Below are positions 29,401 to 37,543 of a DNA stretch of 64,000 bases, in pieces; the first letter of the stretch is position 1, and each line of letters begins with the position of its first letter. The notes below the pieces were generated by a model, which was not told the origin of the DNA, did no database searches, and was given only the letters and a program-made list of their open reading frames with translations. Position numbers and translations under genes: made by a program. This DNA comes from Planctomycetaceae bacterium (GTDB taxonomy: Bacteria > Planctomycetota > Planctomycetia > Planctomycetales > Planctomycetaceae): NCBI GenBank assembly GCA_021732845.1, contig JAKFUF010000077.1, forward strand, positions 62,001-126,000. The letters are read 5' to 3'.

Positions 29401-29982
29401 CCGCTGCTCAAGGCCCCGTACGAAAGTACTTGGAGCGGCGAATTTCAGCAGATGCAGGAAGCCGAACACCGCATGCTGGTCGTGGTGGTGATCGCCCTGA
29501 TTCTCATCTTCGTCCTGTTGTATCTGGCGTTCTATTCGCTGCTGGACGCCCTGCTCGTCTACTCCAACGTGGTGGCGATGTCGCTCGGCGGGCTGTGGGC
29601 TCTATTGGGTGCGGGGCTGAACTTCAACATCTCGGCGGCGGTGGGGTTCATCTCCATTCTCGGTGTGGCGGTGATGAACGGCCTGCTGATGGTCTCGTCT
29701 TACAACAGCCTCCGTGCCCATCAGGTTCCGCTGCGGGAGGCGATCCTGCAAGGAACAGAAAAGCTGGTGCGGCCGGTGACGATGACCGCCCTGGCCGCCA
29801 TCCTCGGCCTGTTGCCCGCTGCCTTTTCCACCCAGATCGGCTCGCAGTCGCAACGCCCGCTCGCCATCGTGGTGGTGGGCGGCATGATGACGACGCTGAT
29901 GTTGTTCAATCTCGTTCCCCTTCTGTACAGCTTCTACGGGCACCGTGAACCGAACAAACATGCGGGTGAAATGGCACACTGA
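26485..29982 (+). CDS. RND efflux permease, heavy-metal (CzcA/CusA) type
   Basis: A 1165-aa proton-driven pump with 12 membrane helices and two large periplasmic loops. The fourth helix keeps the proton-relay signature DFGIIVDSTVIMVEN: both Asp and the Glu at +13 match CzcA, placing it in the heavy-metal branch. It is about 120 residues longer than typical members; the extra sequence lies in the periplasmic loops (a Ser/Gly-rich stretch near 870-900 and one near 255-275). ATG at 26485 follows GGGAG. With the adaptor and a regulator pair upstream it forms an inducible export system; the metal or other substrate cannot be read from the sequence. Confidence 0.94.
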   Translation: MFGRLLNWAVNNVFLVVLMAVTLAVVGGYAFTRVNIEAYPDPAPAIIEVVAQYPGASAEEVERQVTIPLEISLAGMPGLKYTRSKSMFGLAHLRNQFEYGIEYAQAKQEVLNRLAGVKLPSGVDPQISPASPIGEIYRYILKSPRDGLGRPIYALNDLKALQDWTLEREFLRIPGVAGVVSSGGTVKIYEIRPDPERMREFGITLDQLEKAVSESNANVGGNFVVQGANVQVVRGIGLIGGGNDPMVRAMNLSTSEAAAAYLRKQEQRRIREIRQIVVAATDNIPVRVGQLVEGGSVRSDDELGRDGVVVGYQTRQGQVGITRPVGEAAESEGHAVVSAEPRKLVDEDDVVQGIILLRKGEKSIPALEAVQAKIAELNDKAGKLLPGVQIEPYYNRASLIEVTTHTVHHNLVVGMFLVTVILLMFLSNVRSALIVAINVPLALLFAFGVLYFRGKSANLLSIGAVDFGIIVDSTVIMVENIFRRISSGDSAELPFQERILRAGREVEKSLFYSTLIMVCALLPLFTMQGPEGQIFGPMADTYAFALGGALLLALTVSPVLACIFFRKLKPTKDNFMVRWLKNSVLWQLNFLLDHRWVGLGFMALLVGITAGVLPYLGREFMPELEEGNMVVRATFPVNMSMEEAARNAHTMRGIISKYPETKLVASQVGRPDDGTDPTGFNEVQCFVPLQNPQEWPKIATRGRSRSKPELVAEMSDELSRAIPGVNWDFSQIIRDNVMESLSGVKGENSVKIFGPDLDELERLAAKFSSTLGQIQGVREPGVFRINGQTSLAFPIDRAKCATWNVNVDDVEHVIETAVGGRTLTEMIEGEKRFGIALRWPARLRSNADQILEIPVEVVKNTMSGNLAGLNETPQSGASTGLSRTGSSLSMPALTGSSENATLNDLARVPRRRLRDLVTPVDADGYPDPEGSFVQPGAAVISREQGRRLIAVKFSVRDRDLAGTVAEAQATTGPLLKAPYESTWSGEFQQMQEAEHRMLVVVVIALILIFVLLYLAFYSLLDALLVYSNVVAMSLGGLWALLGAGLNFNISAAVGFISILGVAVMNGLLMVSSYNSLRAHQVPLREAILQGTEKLVRPVTMTALAAILGLLPAAFSTQIGSQSQRPLAIVVVGGMMTTLMLFNLVPLLYSFYGHREPNKHAGEMAH

Positions 29983-30040
29983 GCGACAGGATGGAGGTCT
30001 ATTTTCATCGGTCACGTAAAGCTTGAATGCGGGTCCAAAA

Positions 30041-30733
30041 CTAGTGGGTGCCCGCCGCTCTTCTGGTCTCAAGGAAATTGAGCCACGCCTCCATCCCCTG
30101 GCCGGTTTTGGCGGAGAGTTCCAAAATCGGCATGCCGGGGCGGACGGCGTGGATGCTCTGGCGGGCTGCCTCCAGATCGAATTCGACGGCCGCTGCCAGT
30201 TCAATCTTGCTGATCACCGCGAGGTCCGCCGTGTGAAAAATCGTCGGGTATTTGCGGGGCTTGTCCTCGCCCTCGGTGACGGAGAACAACACCAGCCGCA
30301 GATCTTCGCCCAAGTCATACGACGCCGGGCAGACGAGGTTGCCGACATTCTCCACGAACAGAATATCGAGATCATCCAGGTTCCAGTCGGCCAGGGCCTC
30401 CTCGACCATTTGGGCCTCCAGGTGGCAGACGGTTCCGGTGACGATTTGCTTGACGGGGACCATGGCGCGGGCCAGCCGCGCGGCGTCGTTGTCGGTGGCG
30501 AGGTCTCCGACGAGCGCAGCCACGCGGCATTGAGTGCGGAGCCGTGACAGGGTCTGTTCGAGGAACAACGTTTTGCCCGCTCCAGGACTGGAAACAAGGC
30601 TCACGACATAGACGCCGTGCCGCTGAAATCGTTCCCGCAAAGCCCGGGCAACCAGATCATTTTGTTTCAGAATCTTGGTTCGGACTTCGACCATCCGTGT
30701 TTGACTTTTGGCCGAAGGGGGCGGCGTGGACAT
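30041..30733 (-). CDS. hypB: Hydrogenase nickel incorporation GTPase HypB
   Basis: A 230-aa SIMIBI GTPase that delivers nickel to [NiFe] hydrogenase. Walker A SSPGAGKT (about 49-56), LVGDLATDNDAARL, metal-site region GTVCHLEAQMVEEAL (Cys-His) and ENVGNLVCPASYDLGED are all present, as is the guanine motif ISKIELAA. The His-rich or Cys-rich N-terminal nickel store found in some HypB is absent. It follows hypA by 34 nt in an operon. No hydrogenase structural gene or hypCDEF is in the window. Confidence 0.95.
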   Translation of the reverse strand: MSTPPPSAKSQTRMVEVRTKILKQNDLVARALRERFQRHGVYVVSLVSSPGAGKTLFLEQTLSRLRTQCRVAALVGDLATDNDAARLARAMVPVKQIVTGTVCHLEAQMVEEALADWNLDDLDILFVENVGNLVCPASYDLGEDLRLVLFSVTEGEDKPRKYPTIFHTADLAVISKIELAAAVEFDLEAARQSIHAVRPGMPILELSAKTGQGMEAWLNFLETRRAAGTH

Positions 30734-30767
30734 GGCTCAAGTTTCCGGAGTTCAAATTTCAGACCCG

Positions 30768-31190
30768 TCATGGCTCAAGAAAAATGTCAGATTGAAGTTT
30801 TTGGCAATCCTGGTTTGAAGCAACAGTGCGGTCGTCGGTCTCTGCCTCCACGATTTCCAGGGCAAGGATTTCCAACTCGCGTCCCTGAAGCACGTCGCCG
30901 CACGGTGTGTCGCACACCGGGCAGCACAATTCCTGCACGCTGGCGATTGTCCGCTCCTGCTGACAAATCGGACAAAAGGCCAGCAGCGGCACATCTTCGA
31001 TGACCAGTTCAGTTTCCGCCAAATGAGTGTCCTCGCGTGCCAGTTGAAACGCGGAAAGCAGGGCCTCGCGGACCACACCCGCCAGCGGACCCAATCGCAA
31101 ATGTACTGCCAGCACTGCCGCGCCGCCGCGCCTATCCGACTCCTCGGTGGCGACATCAATCAGGCTCAGGGCGATGGAAAGTTCGTGCAT
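30768..31190 (-). CDS. hypA: Hydrogenase maturation nickel metallochaperone HypA
   Basis: A 140-aa protein. N-terminal MHELSIALSLI carries the nickel ligand His2, so the ATG at 31190 is required, not the upstream in-frame one at 31241. The zinc site is CPIC (about 74-77) with CCPVC (about 91-95). The C-terminus is about 20 residues longer than usual and polar. HypA hands nickel to HypB, its downstream neighbour; the pair also serves urease in some bacteria. Confidence 0.95.
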   Translation of the reverse strand: MHELSIALSLIDVATEESDRRGGAAVLAVHLRLGPLAGVVREALLSAFQLAREDTHLAETELVIEDVPLLAFCPICQQERTIASVQELCCPVCDTPCGDVLQGRELEILALEIVEAETDDRTVASNQDCQKLQSDIFLEP

Positions 31191-31409
31191 GGGAAGCTCT
31201 TGCGGTGAAACAACAGTAAGGCCCAACCGTCCGTCATGCAATTGGCGCGCTCAAGCCACCAAACCCCCAACACTCACCACTCACTTCGCGTCAAGTTCAG
31301 GATTCGCTATAACTTGCCAGCTTACGGCAGTGACGCGGGACTCGATCAGGGTTGATTGGGCCTGCCGACGATCCTCATACGGTGAATTTTGTCAGGAATT
31401 GCTTCAGGG

Positions 31410-33362
31410 ATGCCGGGCGTGACCACGCGCGATCCGGCGGTGACGCTGGGTTCCAGAACCTTTATCGGGCTGCTGCTCGCCCAGTTCACCGCGACATTCA
31501 ATGACCAGGCGACGCATATGGTGGCGATTTTTTTCGCCTCCGATCTGCTCACGCGCTATATTCAGTCGCCGTTCATCGACAAGAAAGCCGTGGTGGCGAT
31601 TGTCACCGCCTGCTTCATGGCACCGTTTTTCGTGCTGTCGCCGCTCTCCGGGACACTGGCCGACCGGTACAGCAAGCGGTCGATCATTGTTTTCTGGAAG
31701 GTCTTCGAAGTTCTCGTGATGGTCCTGGCTCTGGGCGGACTCGCAATTCCGGCCCTCGTCGGCGAGCCCGGACCGAGCCCGGCGCTGGCCACGCTGGCCG
31801 CCGTGATCATGATCGCCACGGTGTTCCTGATGGGGCTGCACAGCACCTTTTTCGTGCCGGCCAAATACGGCATCATGCCGGAAATCCTTGACCCCTCAGT
31901 CCTTTCGCGTGGCAATGGATTTCTCGAAGGCACCAGTTTCATGGCGCAGATCTTTGGCACCTCTGCCGGAGGGATCCTGTACGCCTTCCTGAAGTCCAAG
32001 ATTTCGCCAGGATCGATGGTTCCCGGCGAAGAATGGGTGATCGGCCTGTTGCTGCTGATTCTGGCCATGATTGGGACGGGCACAGCCGCACTGATGGCCC
32101 CCGTTGCGGCCGCGGCACCCGACCAGAAGATGACCCGCGAATGGTGGGGGCCGTTACGCACTAATCTTGGAATCCTGCTGGGAGCCAAGCCACTGACCCT
32201 GGCGCTGATCGGTGTCACGTTCGTGGCCTTCATGACCCTGTTCCTGCGGCAGACGTTGTTGTACGAAGCCGAGTTGCGGCAGGATATTCAGGACATGAAG
32301 ACCCGCATCGTGGCGGAGGCCGAGGCGAAGTCGAAGCCTCCGGTCAAAACGGTCACGACCGCGAAGAAGGGGCGGGGAAAAAGCAAAGTCGAAGTCGGCA
32401 AAGAACTGACCTGGCGGGAGAAACTGACCGAGGCTCTGCAAGAGTCGGAACTGCAGGTCGCGCTGTTGATCGCCATCGTCGGATTTGGCGTGGGGGTTGG
32501 CAGCGTCGCCGCCGGTTACGTTTCTGGGGATCATGTCGAGTTGGGCATGGTGCTGCCTGGGGCCGTGGGGATGATCATCCTGACGGGTTTGATGACGCTG
32601 TGGATGGCATCCCCGAAGACTCTGGTTCTGGTCTTGCTCCTGCTGGGCACCTCGGCCGGGTTTGTGCTCGTGCCGCTCTACACCCAGTTGCAGCATCGCG
32701 CCCCCAAGGAGAGCAAGGGGAACGTCATTGCCGCCGCGAATTTCGTCTATGTCTGCGCGGGGCTGGTGGCAGTGGTGCTGTTCTATGTGTCTACATTTGT
32801 CCTTGAACGAGTGTTTGGCCAACTTGACGCCCAGATGCGTGTGCCCCGCGTCCTGATGTTCATGACCTGTGGCTTCACCGTGCTCATGCTCATCGCGTTG
32901 TGCCTGCGGCAGCCGGATCTGCTGCTCCGCACCGCGCTGTGGATCCGCCGTTCCTGCTGGAGAACTCCCGCGGTCCGTGGCTGCGAACATCTGCCCGCCC
33001 GCGAACCGGTGATCGTCTCCGCCAGGGTCTGCTCGGTGCTGGATGCACTGCAGATCTCGGTCACGGGCGACCGCTACAACCAGCTCGTGGTCATCGAATC
33101 GGCGGCCGCCCCCGGCACGTGGGCGATGCGGCTCATGGCCCGCCTGGGCGGGGTCCTGGTCCTGCGGGAAACGGCCTCGGCCGCGGCCTGGCAACAGGCG
33201 ATGCACCGCGGCAGCCAGGCACTGGCCAATGGCGACCTGACAGGCGTGGCGTGGTGCCCCCAGGAGACCTCCGCCGCTGTCACCACACAAGTTCAGGCCA
33301 TGTTGGATCATTGGCGGAATGGACGCCCGGGGATTGCGGTCATTGATGTCTCGGCGGGATGA
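31410..33362 (+). CDS. MFS transporter with degenerate acyltransferase-like C-terminus
   Basis: A 650-aa protein. Residues about 10-510 form a 12-helix major facilitator like LplT/Aas lysophospholipid transporters (FTATFNDQATHMV, SPLSGTLADRYSKR). A charged loop of about 70 residues with Lys-rich stretch (KTVTTAKKGRGKSK) sits between the seventh and eighth helices. The final 130 residues look like a shrunken PlsC acyltransferase: VIVSARVCSVLDAL aligns with the HX4D block but the His is Val, and the later LTGVAWCPQE stands for the FPEG block. The domain is probably catalytically dead. It overlaps no gene but is 6 nt from the next, so an operon is likely. Confidence 0.82.
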   Translation: MPGVTTRDPAVTLGSRTFIGLLLAQFTATFNDQATHMVAIFFASDLLTRYIQSPFIDKKAVVAIVTACFMAPFFVLSPLSGTLADRYSKRSIIVFWKVFEVLVMVLALGGLAIPALVGEPGPSPALATLAAVIMIATVFLMGLHSTFFVPAKYGIMPEILDPSVLSRGNGFLEGTSFMAQIFGTSAGGILYAFLKSKISPGSMVPGEEWVIGLLLLILAMIGTGTAALMAPVAAAAPDQKMTREWWGPLRTNLGILLGAKPLTLALIGVTFVAFMTLFLRQTLLYEAELRQDIQDMKTRIVAEAEAKSKPPVKTVTTAKKGRGKSKVEVGKELTWREKLTEALQESELQVALLIAIVGFGVGVGSVAAGYVSGDHVELGMVLPGAVGMIILTGLMTLWMASPKTLVLVLLLLGTSAGFVLVPLYTQLQHRAPKESKGNVIAAANFVYVCAGLVAVVLFYVSTFVLERVFGQLDAQMRVPRVLMFMTCGFTVLMLIALCLRQPDLLLRTALWIRRSCWRTPAVRGCEHLPAREPVIVSARVCSVLDALQISVTGDRYNQLVVIESAAAPGTWAMRLMARLGGVLVLRETASAAAWQQAMHRGSQALANGDLTGVAWCPQETSAAVTTQVQAMLDHWRNGRPGIAVIDVSAG

Positions 33363-33368
33363 GCAGGC

Positions 33369-34355
33369 ATGCCGGCATATGTGATCCAGACCGGTGCCCG
33401 CCTGCATTTCGGGCTGCTCGCCGTCGACCCACCCGTGGGACGAAGCTTCGGCGGCGCGGGGGTGATGATCGACAACCCCGGATTTGACGTCCGCTTTGAA
33501 GCGGCACCCGAGGCCTTCGCGGACGAAATTGTCGCTCCCGCAGACTGGTCGGGCCGGATCCAGGAGTTTGTCCATCGGTATCGCGCTCACAGCCCCGCTG
33601 GATTCCCGCTGAACAAGGTTCGGATTGAACTGCGAAGGTCCGCGCCAAGTCACACGGGTTTGGGCTCCGGCACACAACTCGGGTTGGCGGTGGCCGCCGG
33701 GCTCGCGTTGCTTTCCGGAGAAGCCCGGCAGGTGACCGTCGATCCGCTGGCCCTGGCCGCCCGCGTCGGGCGTGGCTCACGCTCCGCCATCGGCCTGAAT
33801 GGGTTTTTCCAAGGCGGCCTGCTCGTCGAAGGCGGAAAGCGGACCCTCGACCAAATCAGCCCGTTGATCTGCCGCCAGCCGTTTCCCGCAGAGTGGCGGT
33901 TTCTGCTGTCCCGGCCAAAATCCGGTGCCGGCCTCTCAGGCGAAAGTGAATGTCAGGGGTTCACGCGACTCGGCCCCATGCCCACGGCCACCACCGAGCG
34001 GTTGTGCCGAGTCCTCTTGATGGAACTGCTGCCCGCACTGCGGGAGCAGGACTTCATCGCCTTTAGCGCTGCCCTGGAAGATTTCGGCCAGACCGAGGGC
34101 AGCTACTTCGCGCCCGTTCAAGGTGATGTCATCGCCGCTCCCCGCATGCGGGAACTGGCCGCGTGGCTCCGCACCCGCCACCTCCACGGCACCGCCCAGT
34201 CCTCTTGGGGACCGATGATTTTCACGGTGCTGCCGAACCCAAAATCGGCCGAGCAACTGTGCCACGAGTTGCAGGCGGATGGCGCATGGGCCGACTGCGA
34301 GTTTCAAATCGCCGCCCCGTTGAATCAGCCCGCCCAGTTGCGGTTTGAACCGTGA
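33369..34355 (+). CDS. Beta-ribofuranosylaminobenzene 5'-phosphate synthase (methanopterin pathway)
   Basis: A 328-aa GHMP-fold enzyme that condenses PRPP with an aminobenzoate in the first committed step of tetrahydromethanopterin synthesis. Recognisable by ARLHFGLLAV at the N-terminus, the glycine loop SHTGLGSGTQLGLAVAAGL (about 95-113), VGRGSRSAIGLNGF (about 136) and SSWGPMIFTV near the end. Planctomycetes are among the few bacteria with this cofactor, used in formaldehyde/C1 oxidation. It starts 6 nt after the MFS gene. No other H4MPT gene is in the window. Confidence 0.9.
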   Translation: MPAYVIQTGARLHFGLLAVDPPVGRSFGGAGVMIDNPGFDVRFEAAPEAFADEIVAPADWSGRIQEFVHRYRAHSPAGFPLNKVRIELRRSAPSHTGLGSGTQLGLAVAAGLALLSGEARQVTVDPLALAARVGRGSRSAIGLNGFFQGGLLVEGGKRTLDQISPLICRQPFPAEWRFLLSRPKSGAGLSGESECQGFTRLGPMPTATTERLCRVLLMELLPALREQDFIAFSAALEDFGQTEGSYFAPVQGDVIAAPRMRELAAWLRTRHLHGTAQSSWGPMIFTVLPNPKSAEQLCHELQADGAWADCEFQIAAPLNQPAQLRFEP

Positions 34356-34406
34356 GGCATCGCCACCTGGGGGCTGCGTTGAGGATGTCCGCGATCGGGG
34401 CGGATC

Positions 34407-36704
34407 TCAGTTGCCCAGATCCGCCACTGCGTCGGCTTCGTCCAAAATGTCCGTCGTCTCCACCGCATGATGTCCACCCTTGACCATGCGGCGGGTGACA
34501 AACAGCTCTGCGGCGAGGATCAAGAGCAGCGCCAGCATCAGAAACCGCCAGACTTCCGCGCGGGGGGCATCGGTCGACATCTTGGAGGCGAGTTCCGGCG
34601 TTGTCTGGACAAACGTCAGCCGCTTTTCCTTGGCGAGCAGCGTGCGGTCGACATCCTTCAAGGGCGTCAGGTCAGACTCGGCACGGTCGAAATTCACCAC
34701 GAACTGTTCCAACTTCTTGATGCCCGCATCGGCTTTGGGCCGCAGCGTGTAGACGCCCGGCAGGCTGGTCTCGCCGTACTCGAACACGGGATGAACGTCG
34801 TCGCCGCTGAGCGCGGGGACACCCTCCTGTTTCTGCGGAGTCTCAATGACAAATGCGTCCGGCTTGCTGTCGGGGGGCATGGCCAGCAGCAGTGGTTCGC
34901 CCACCTGAACATTGCGCGAAGGCGCGGCTCCGCCCGCCAGATGAAACGCCAGTTCGTGCAGCAGGGGCACAAAGTCTGACTTCGCCGGGAGTGTGCTCCA
35001 GTCGGAGTCGAGGGGGAAGGCGAGTTGAGCCACGCGGCCCCGGCCATAATTTCGGAGCACGATGGCCGCATCGAGTGTCGTCAGCCGGGCGGCGACAATC
35101 GGCTCGGACGCCTTGGGGGCATCCCCCGCCGGTTCGTCGGCGGGTCCGGCCAGAAACAGCCGCCACCACTTGGAGAACCGCGCATCCGTAAAGCCGCCGT
35201 CGTTCTCCCGTTTGAGTTGAGTGACCAGGGGCAGCGTCAGGCTGGAATCTTGGATGGTCACTCCCGCCGGCGGTGGCTCATCCTTTTTGGGAATGAACTC
35301 ATCCAGCGCGATCTTTTCCAGCTTGGCCGGCAGCACGCGCTGGCCGGTCCCAAACAGCAAGTCGTTGTAAGACTTGGCCTGGACCTTGTCGCCGGGAGCC
35401 ACCAGCAGGCCGCCGCCCGCCGCCACGTACGACATGACGGCATCCGCCTGGGCCGGCTTGAGTTCGGGAACATTCATCAGGCACACCACCTGCAGCGGTG
35501 CCAGTTTCTCGGGCGTCAGGTCCGCGGCCGTCAGCACGGTGGCCTGCACCAGCGGCGCATCGTTGTCCGTGGCACTGTACGCCACCTGGGCGAAGAAAGA
35601 TTCACTGCGTGTGCGGTCCAGATGCGGGTCGCCATCGACGAGCCCGATGGGAATCGCCGCGGCAACGGTCACCGCGGCATCGGCGCGGTTGTCGCCGGGG
35701 AGATTGTCGGCATCGATCACCACGCTCAAGAGGTGGGAACCGGGAGTGGTGAAGCGGTGTTCGAACTCCAGGCTGAATTCTCCGCCGGGTGGCATCATCG
35801 GCGTATTGACGGTGGCATTCCCCAGCCGCTGGCCATCGACCTCCAGGTGAACTCCGCGCTGGAGGGAAGCCACGCCTCCGGAGTATTTCAGCTTGGTCTT
35901 GATCCGCACGGGAAGATTGACCGCGGCGAACTCGCGCGACAACTGCAGCCGGTCGAGGCTGAAATTCGTGCGGTCGCCGGCCCCCGCGTCGGCGTCGTTG
36001 ACGTTGATCACCCAGATGCGGGGCTTCACCGTTTGTTGCTGCTGCAGATCGTCCAGCAGTTCCCACCGGCCGGCATCGTCGGCCGACCAGCCCCGGCGCT
36101 GCCCATCGGTGAGCAGCACCACTTCGCGGCTGGGATGCGTTCCCTTGGCCACCACGCGAATTCCAGAGATCAAGGCCTCCAACAGGTCCGAACTTCCCGT
36201 CGGCGGCGGGAGTCCGTCCAGTTCCCGGCGGGCCAACGCCACATCGTGAACGGGGGGATCGATCACGTTGCGCACCTGGTCGCGGGCGTCGAGCAGGGCC
36301 ACCGTGTCGCCCGGTCCCAGATCATCCAGCATCCGCTGCGCCCACTGCACGGCGGCCGCATGCGGAGTGATGGCTTTCCCTTCCCAGCCCATGCTGTAGG
36401 AACCGTCAATCACGATCACCACATCCCGCGACTGCCGGGCCAACCAGTTTCCCAGCACCCCGCCGGCAATCCAGGGCCGGGCCAACGCGGCGGCAATCAG
36501 GGCGATGATCGCCATCCGCAGCAGGAGCAACAGCAACTCTTCGAGACGGATGCGGCGGCGGGTTTTGTAACCCAGTTCGAGGAACTGCATCGCCCCCCAC
36601 TGGATCACGTCGTATTTCCGCCGGCTGATGAGGTGCGCCAGAAGCGGCAGAGCCACGCCGGCCAGGCCGAGCAGCATCAGTGGGTTGAAGAAGGGAAGAA
36701 ACAC
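34407..36704 (-). CDS. BatA/VWA-domain membrane protein
   Basis: A 765-aa protein. N-terminal BatA segment with two membrane helices (about 5-25, 58-78) joined by LISRRKYDVIQWGAMQFLEL, the typical aerotolerance-regulator start. Then a von Willebrand A domain with complete MIDAS start DGSYSMG (about 99-105), a long beta-rich periplasmic region with a glutamine-amidotransferase-like part near 400-440, and a C-terminal helix (about 725-745). Planctomycetes have many such proteins near MoxR/DUF58 operons; none of those partners is next to it here. Convergent with the beta-RFAP synthase gene. Confidence 0.88.
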   Translation of the reverse strand: MFLPFFNPLMLLGLAGVALPLLAHLISRRKYDVIQWGAMQFLELGYKTRRRIRLEELLLLLLRMAIIALIAAALARPWIAGGVLGNWLARQSRDVVIVIDGSYSMGWEGKAITPHAAAVQWAQRMLDDLGPGDTVALLDARDQVRNVIDPPVHDVALARRELDGLPPPTGSSDLLEALISGIRVVAKGTHPSREVVLLTDGQRRGWSADDAGRWELLDDLQQQQTVKPRIWVINVNDADAGAGDRTNFSLDRLQLSREFAAVNLPVRIKTKLKYSGGVASLQRGVHLEVDGQRLGNATVNTPMMPPGGEFSLEFEHRFTTPGSHLLSVVIDADNLPGDNRADAAVTVAAAIPIGLVDGDPHLDRTRSESFFAQVAYSATDNDAPLVQATVLTAADLTPEKLAPLQVVCLMNVPELKPAQADAVMSYVAAGGGLLVAPGDKVQAKSYNDLLFGTGQRVLPAKLEKIALDEFIPKKDEPPPAGVTIQDSSLTLPLVTQLKRENDGGFTDARFSKWWRLFLAGPADEPAGDAPKASEPIVAARLTTLDAAIVLRNYGRGRVAQLAFPLDSDWSTLPAKSDFVPLLHELAFHLAGGAAPSRNVQVGEPLLLAMPPDSKPDAFVIETPQKQEGVPALSGDDVHPVFEYGETSLPGVYTLRPKADAGIKKLEQFVVNFDRAESDLTPLKDVDRTLLAKEKRLTFVQTTPELASKMSTDAPRAEVWRFLMLALLLILAAELFVTRRMVKGGHHAVETTDILDEADAVADLGN

Positions 36705-36893
36705 AGTTCAGTTCGCCGGCCAGCGTGAAGACAGTTTCTTCGAGTCTAACAAACTGGCACGCGCCGTGGAGTCAAATGCACGACATCAATTGCAGACGGG
36801 AATCGAATAACCAGGAAAGGCACGAAGAGCACGAAACTGTTTAGAACCACTGGCAAGGATTGCACAACAACGACTGGGGCAACACAAATTCGC

Positions 36894-37020
36894 CGAGTCA
36901 CTCCGTGACTCGAAGCTTCGCTTTATTGACGGCTGGCAGTCCCCAAACAAGCGGTACGGCGCAAGCCGTCTGGTGAGCCACGCGGGTCGATCCACACTCA
37001 CCGGCTTGCGCCGTTCCGCT
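36894..37020. repeat. Outlying hairpin modules of the 37.5-kb array
   Basis: CGAGTCAC-TCC-GTGACTCG at 36894-36912 is a perfect 8-bp palindromic module identical to one in the downstream array. 36950-36977 (AGCGGTACGGCGCAAGCCG...) and 36997-37020 (reverse complement, ending CCGTTCCGCT) form a larger imperfect hairpin of the second module type. No gene is seen from 36705 to 39787. Confidence 0.75.
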
Positions 37021-37280
37021 AAAATGGAAGCGGCAGGGTTCGCGCCCAACCTTTTGATGGTGCATTGTCGTGAAAAACACCGGGAATTCCGGACTTCAGC
37101 GTCTTTCGACGCTGGATCCAGGTGGCCGGACTCTTAAGAAAACCCGGAGTTTCCCGCTGTTTTCACACCTTCAAAAGGCTGGGCTCGCGCCCTCCGGTGT
37201 TTCACACAAGCCGGCGGAACTGCGGACGAGTTCCACGGGGTACATGACAAGAACATGTGTCTCGCCTGCCAAGGCAGCCG

Positions 37281-37383
37281 ATTCGCGTCGATTCGCGTTC
37301 ATTCGCGGTTCCGAAATTCAACTGGCCGACAGCGGTCAACAGACATGCGGGCAGAAACCGCGAATGAACGCGAAGTGACGCGA
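37281..37383. repeat. 29-bp inverted repeat of TTCGCG units
   Basis: Left arm 37281-37309 (TTCGCGTCGATTCGCGTTCA...) and right arm 37355-37383 are reverse complements with two mismatches, spacer 45 nt. Inside each arm CGCGAA recurs every 9-10 nt, the same architecture as the CACGAA inverted repeats at 15274 and 61785 but with different sequence. Confidence 0.8.
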
Positions 37384-37543
37384 ATAAATGCTGTTGGTTC
37401 GGCTGCCGGATCGGGAGCGAGGCAAAGAGCAACTCCAGATGCATGTGCCAGCCAATGTTGTCAGGACAGCGTAAAGTCGTCTTTTGCTCCGAGCCTGTGA
37501 TTTCTGCCCCCACCGAGTTTAACTCCGTAAGGCGGCGACCATC

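Noticed and set aside
35025-36728. Long plus-strand frame (567 codons) opposite the BatA/VWA gene
   Set aside because: Antisense shadow; the minus strand carries BatA and MIDAS motifs.
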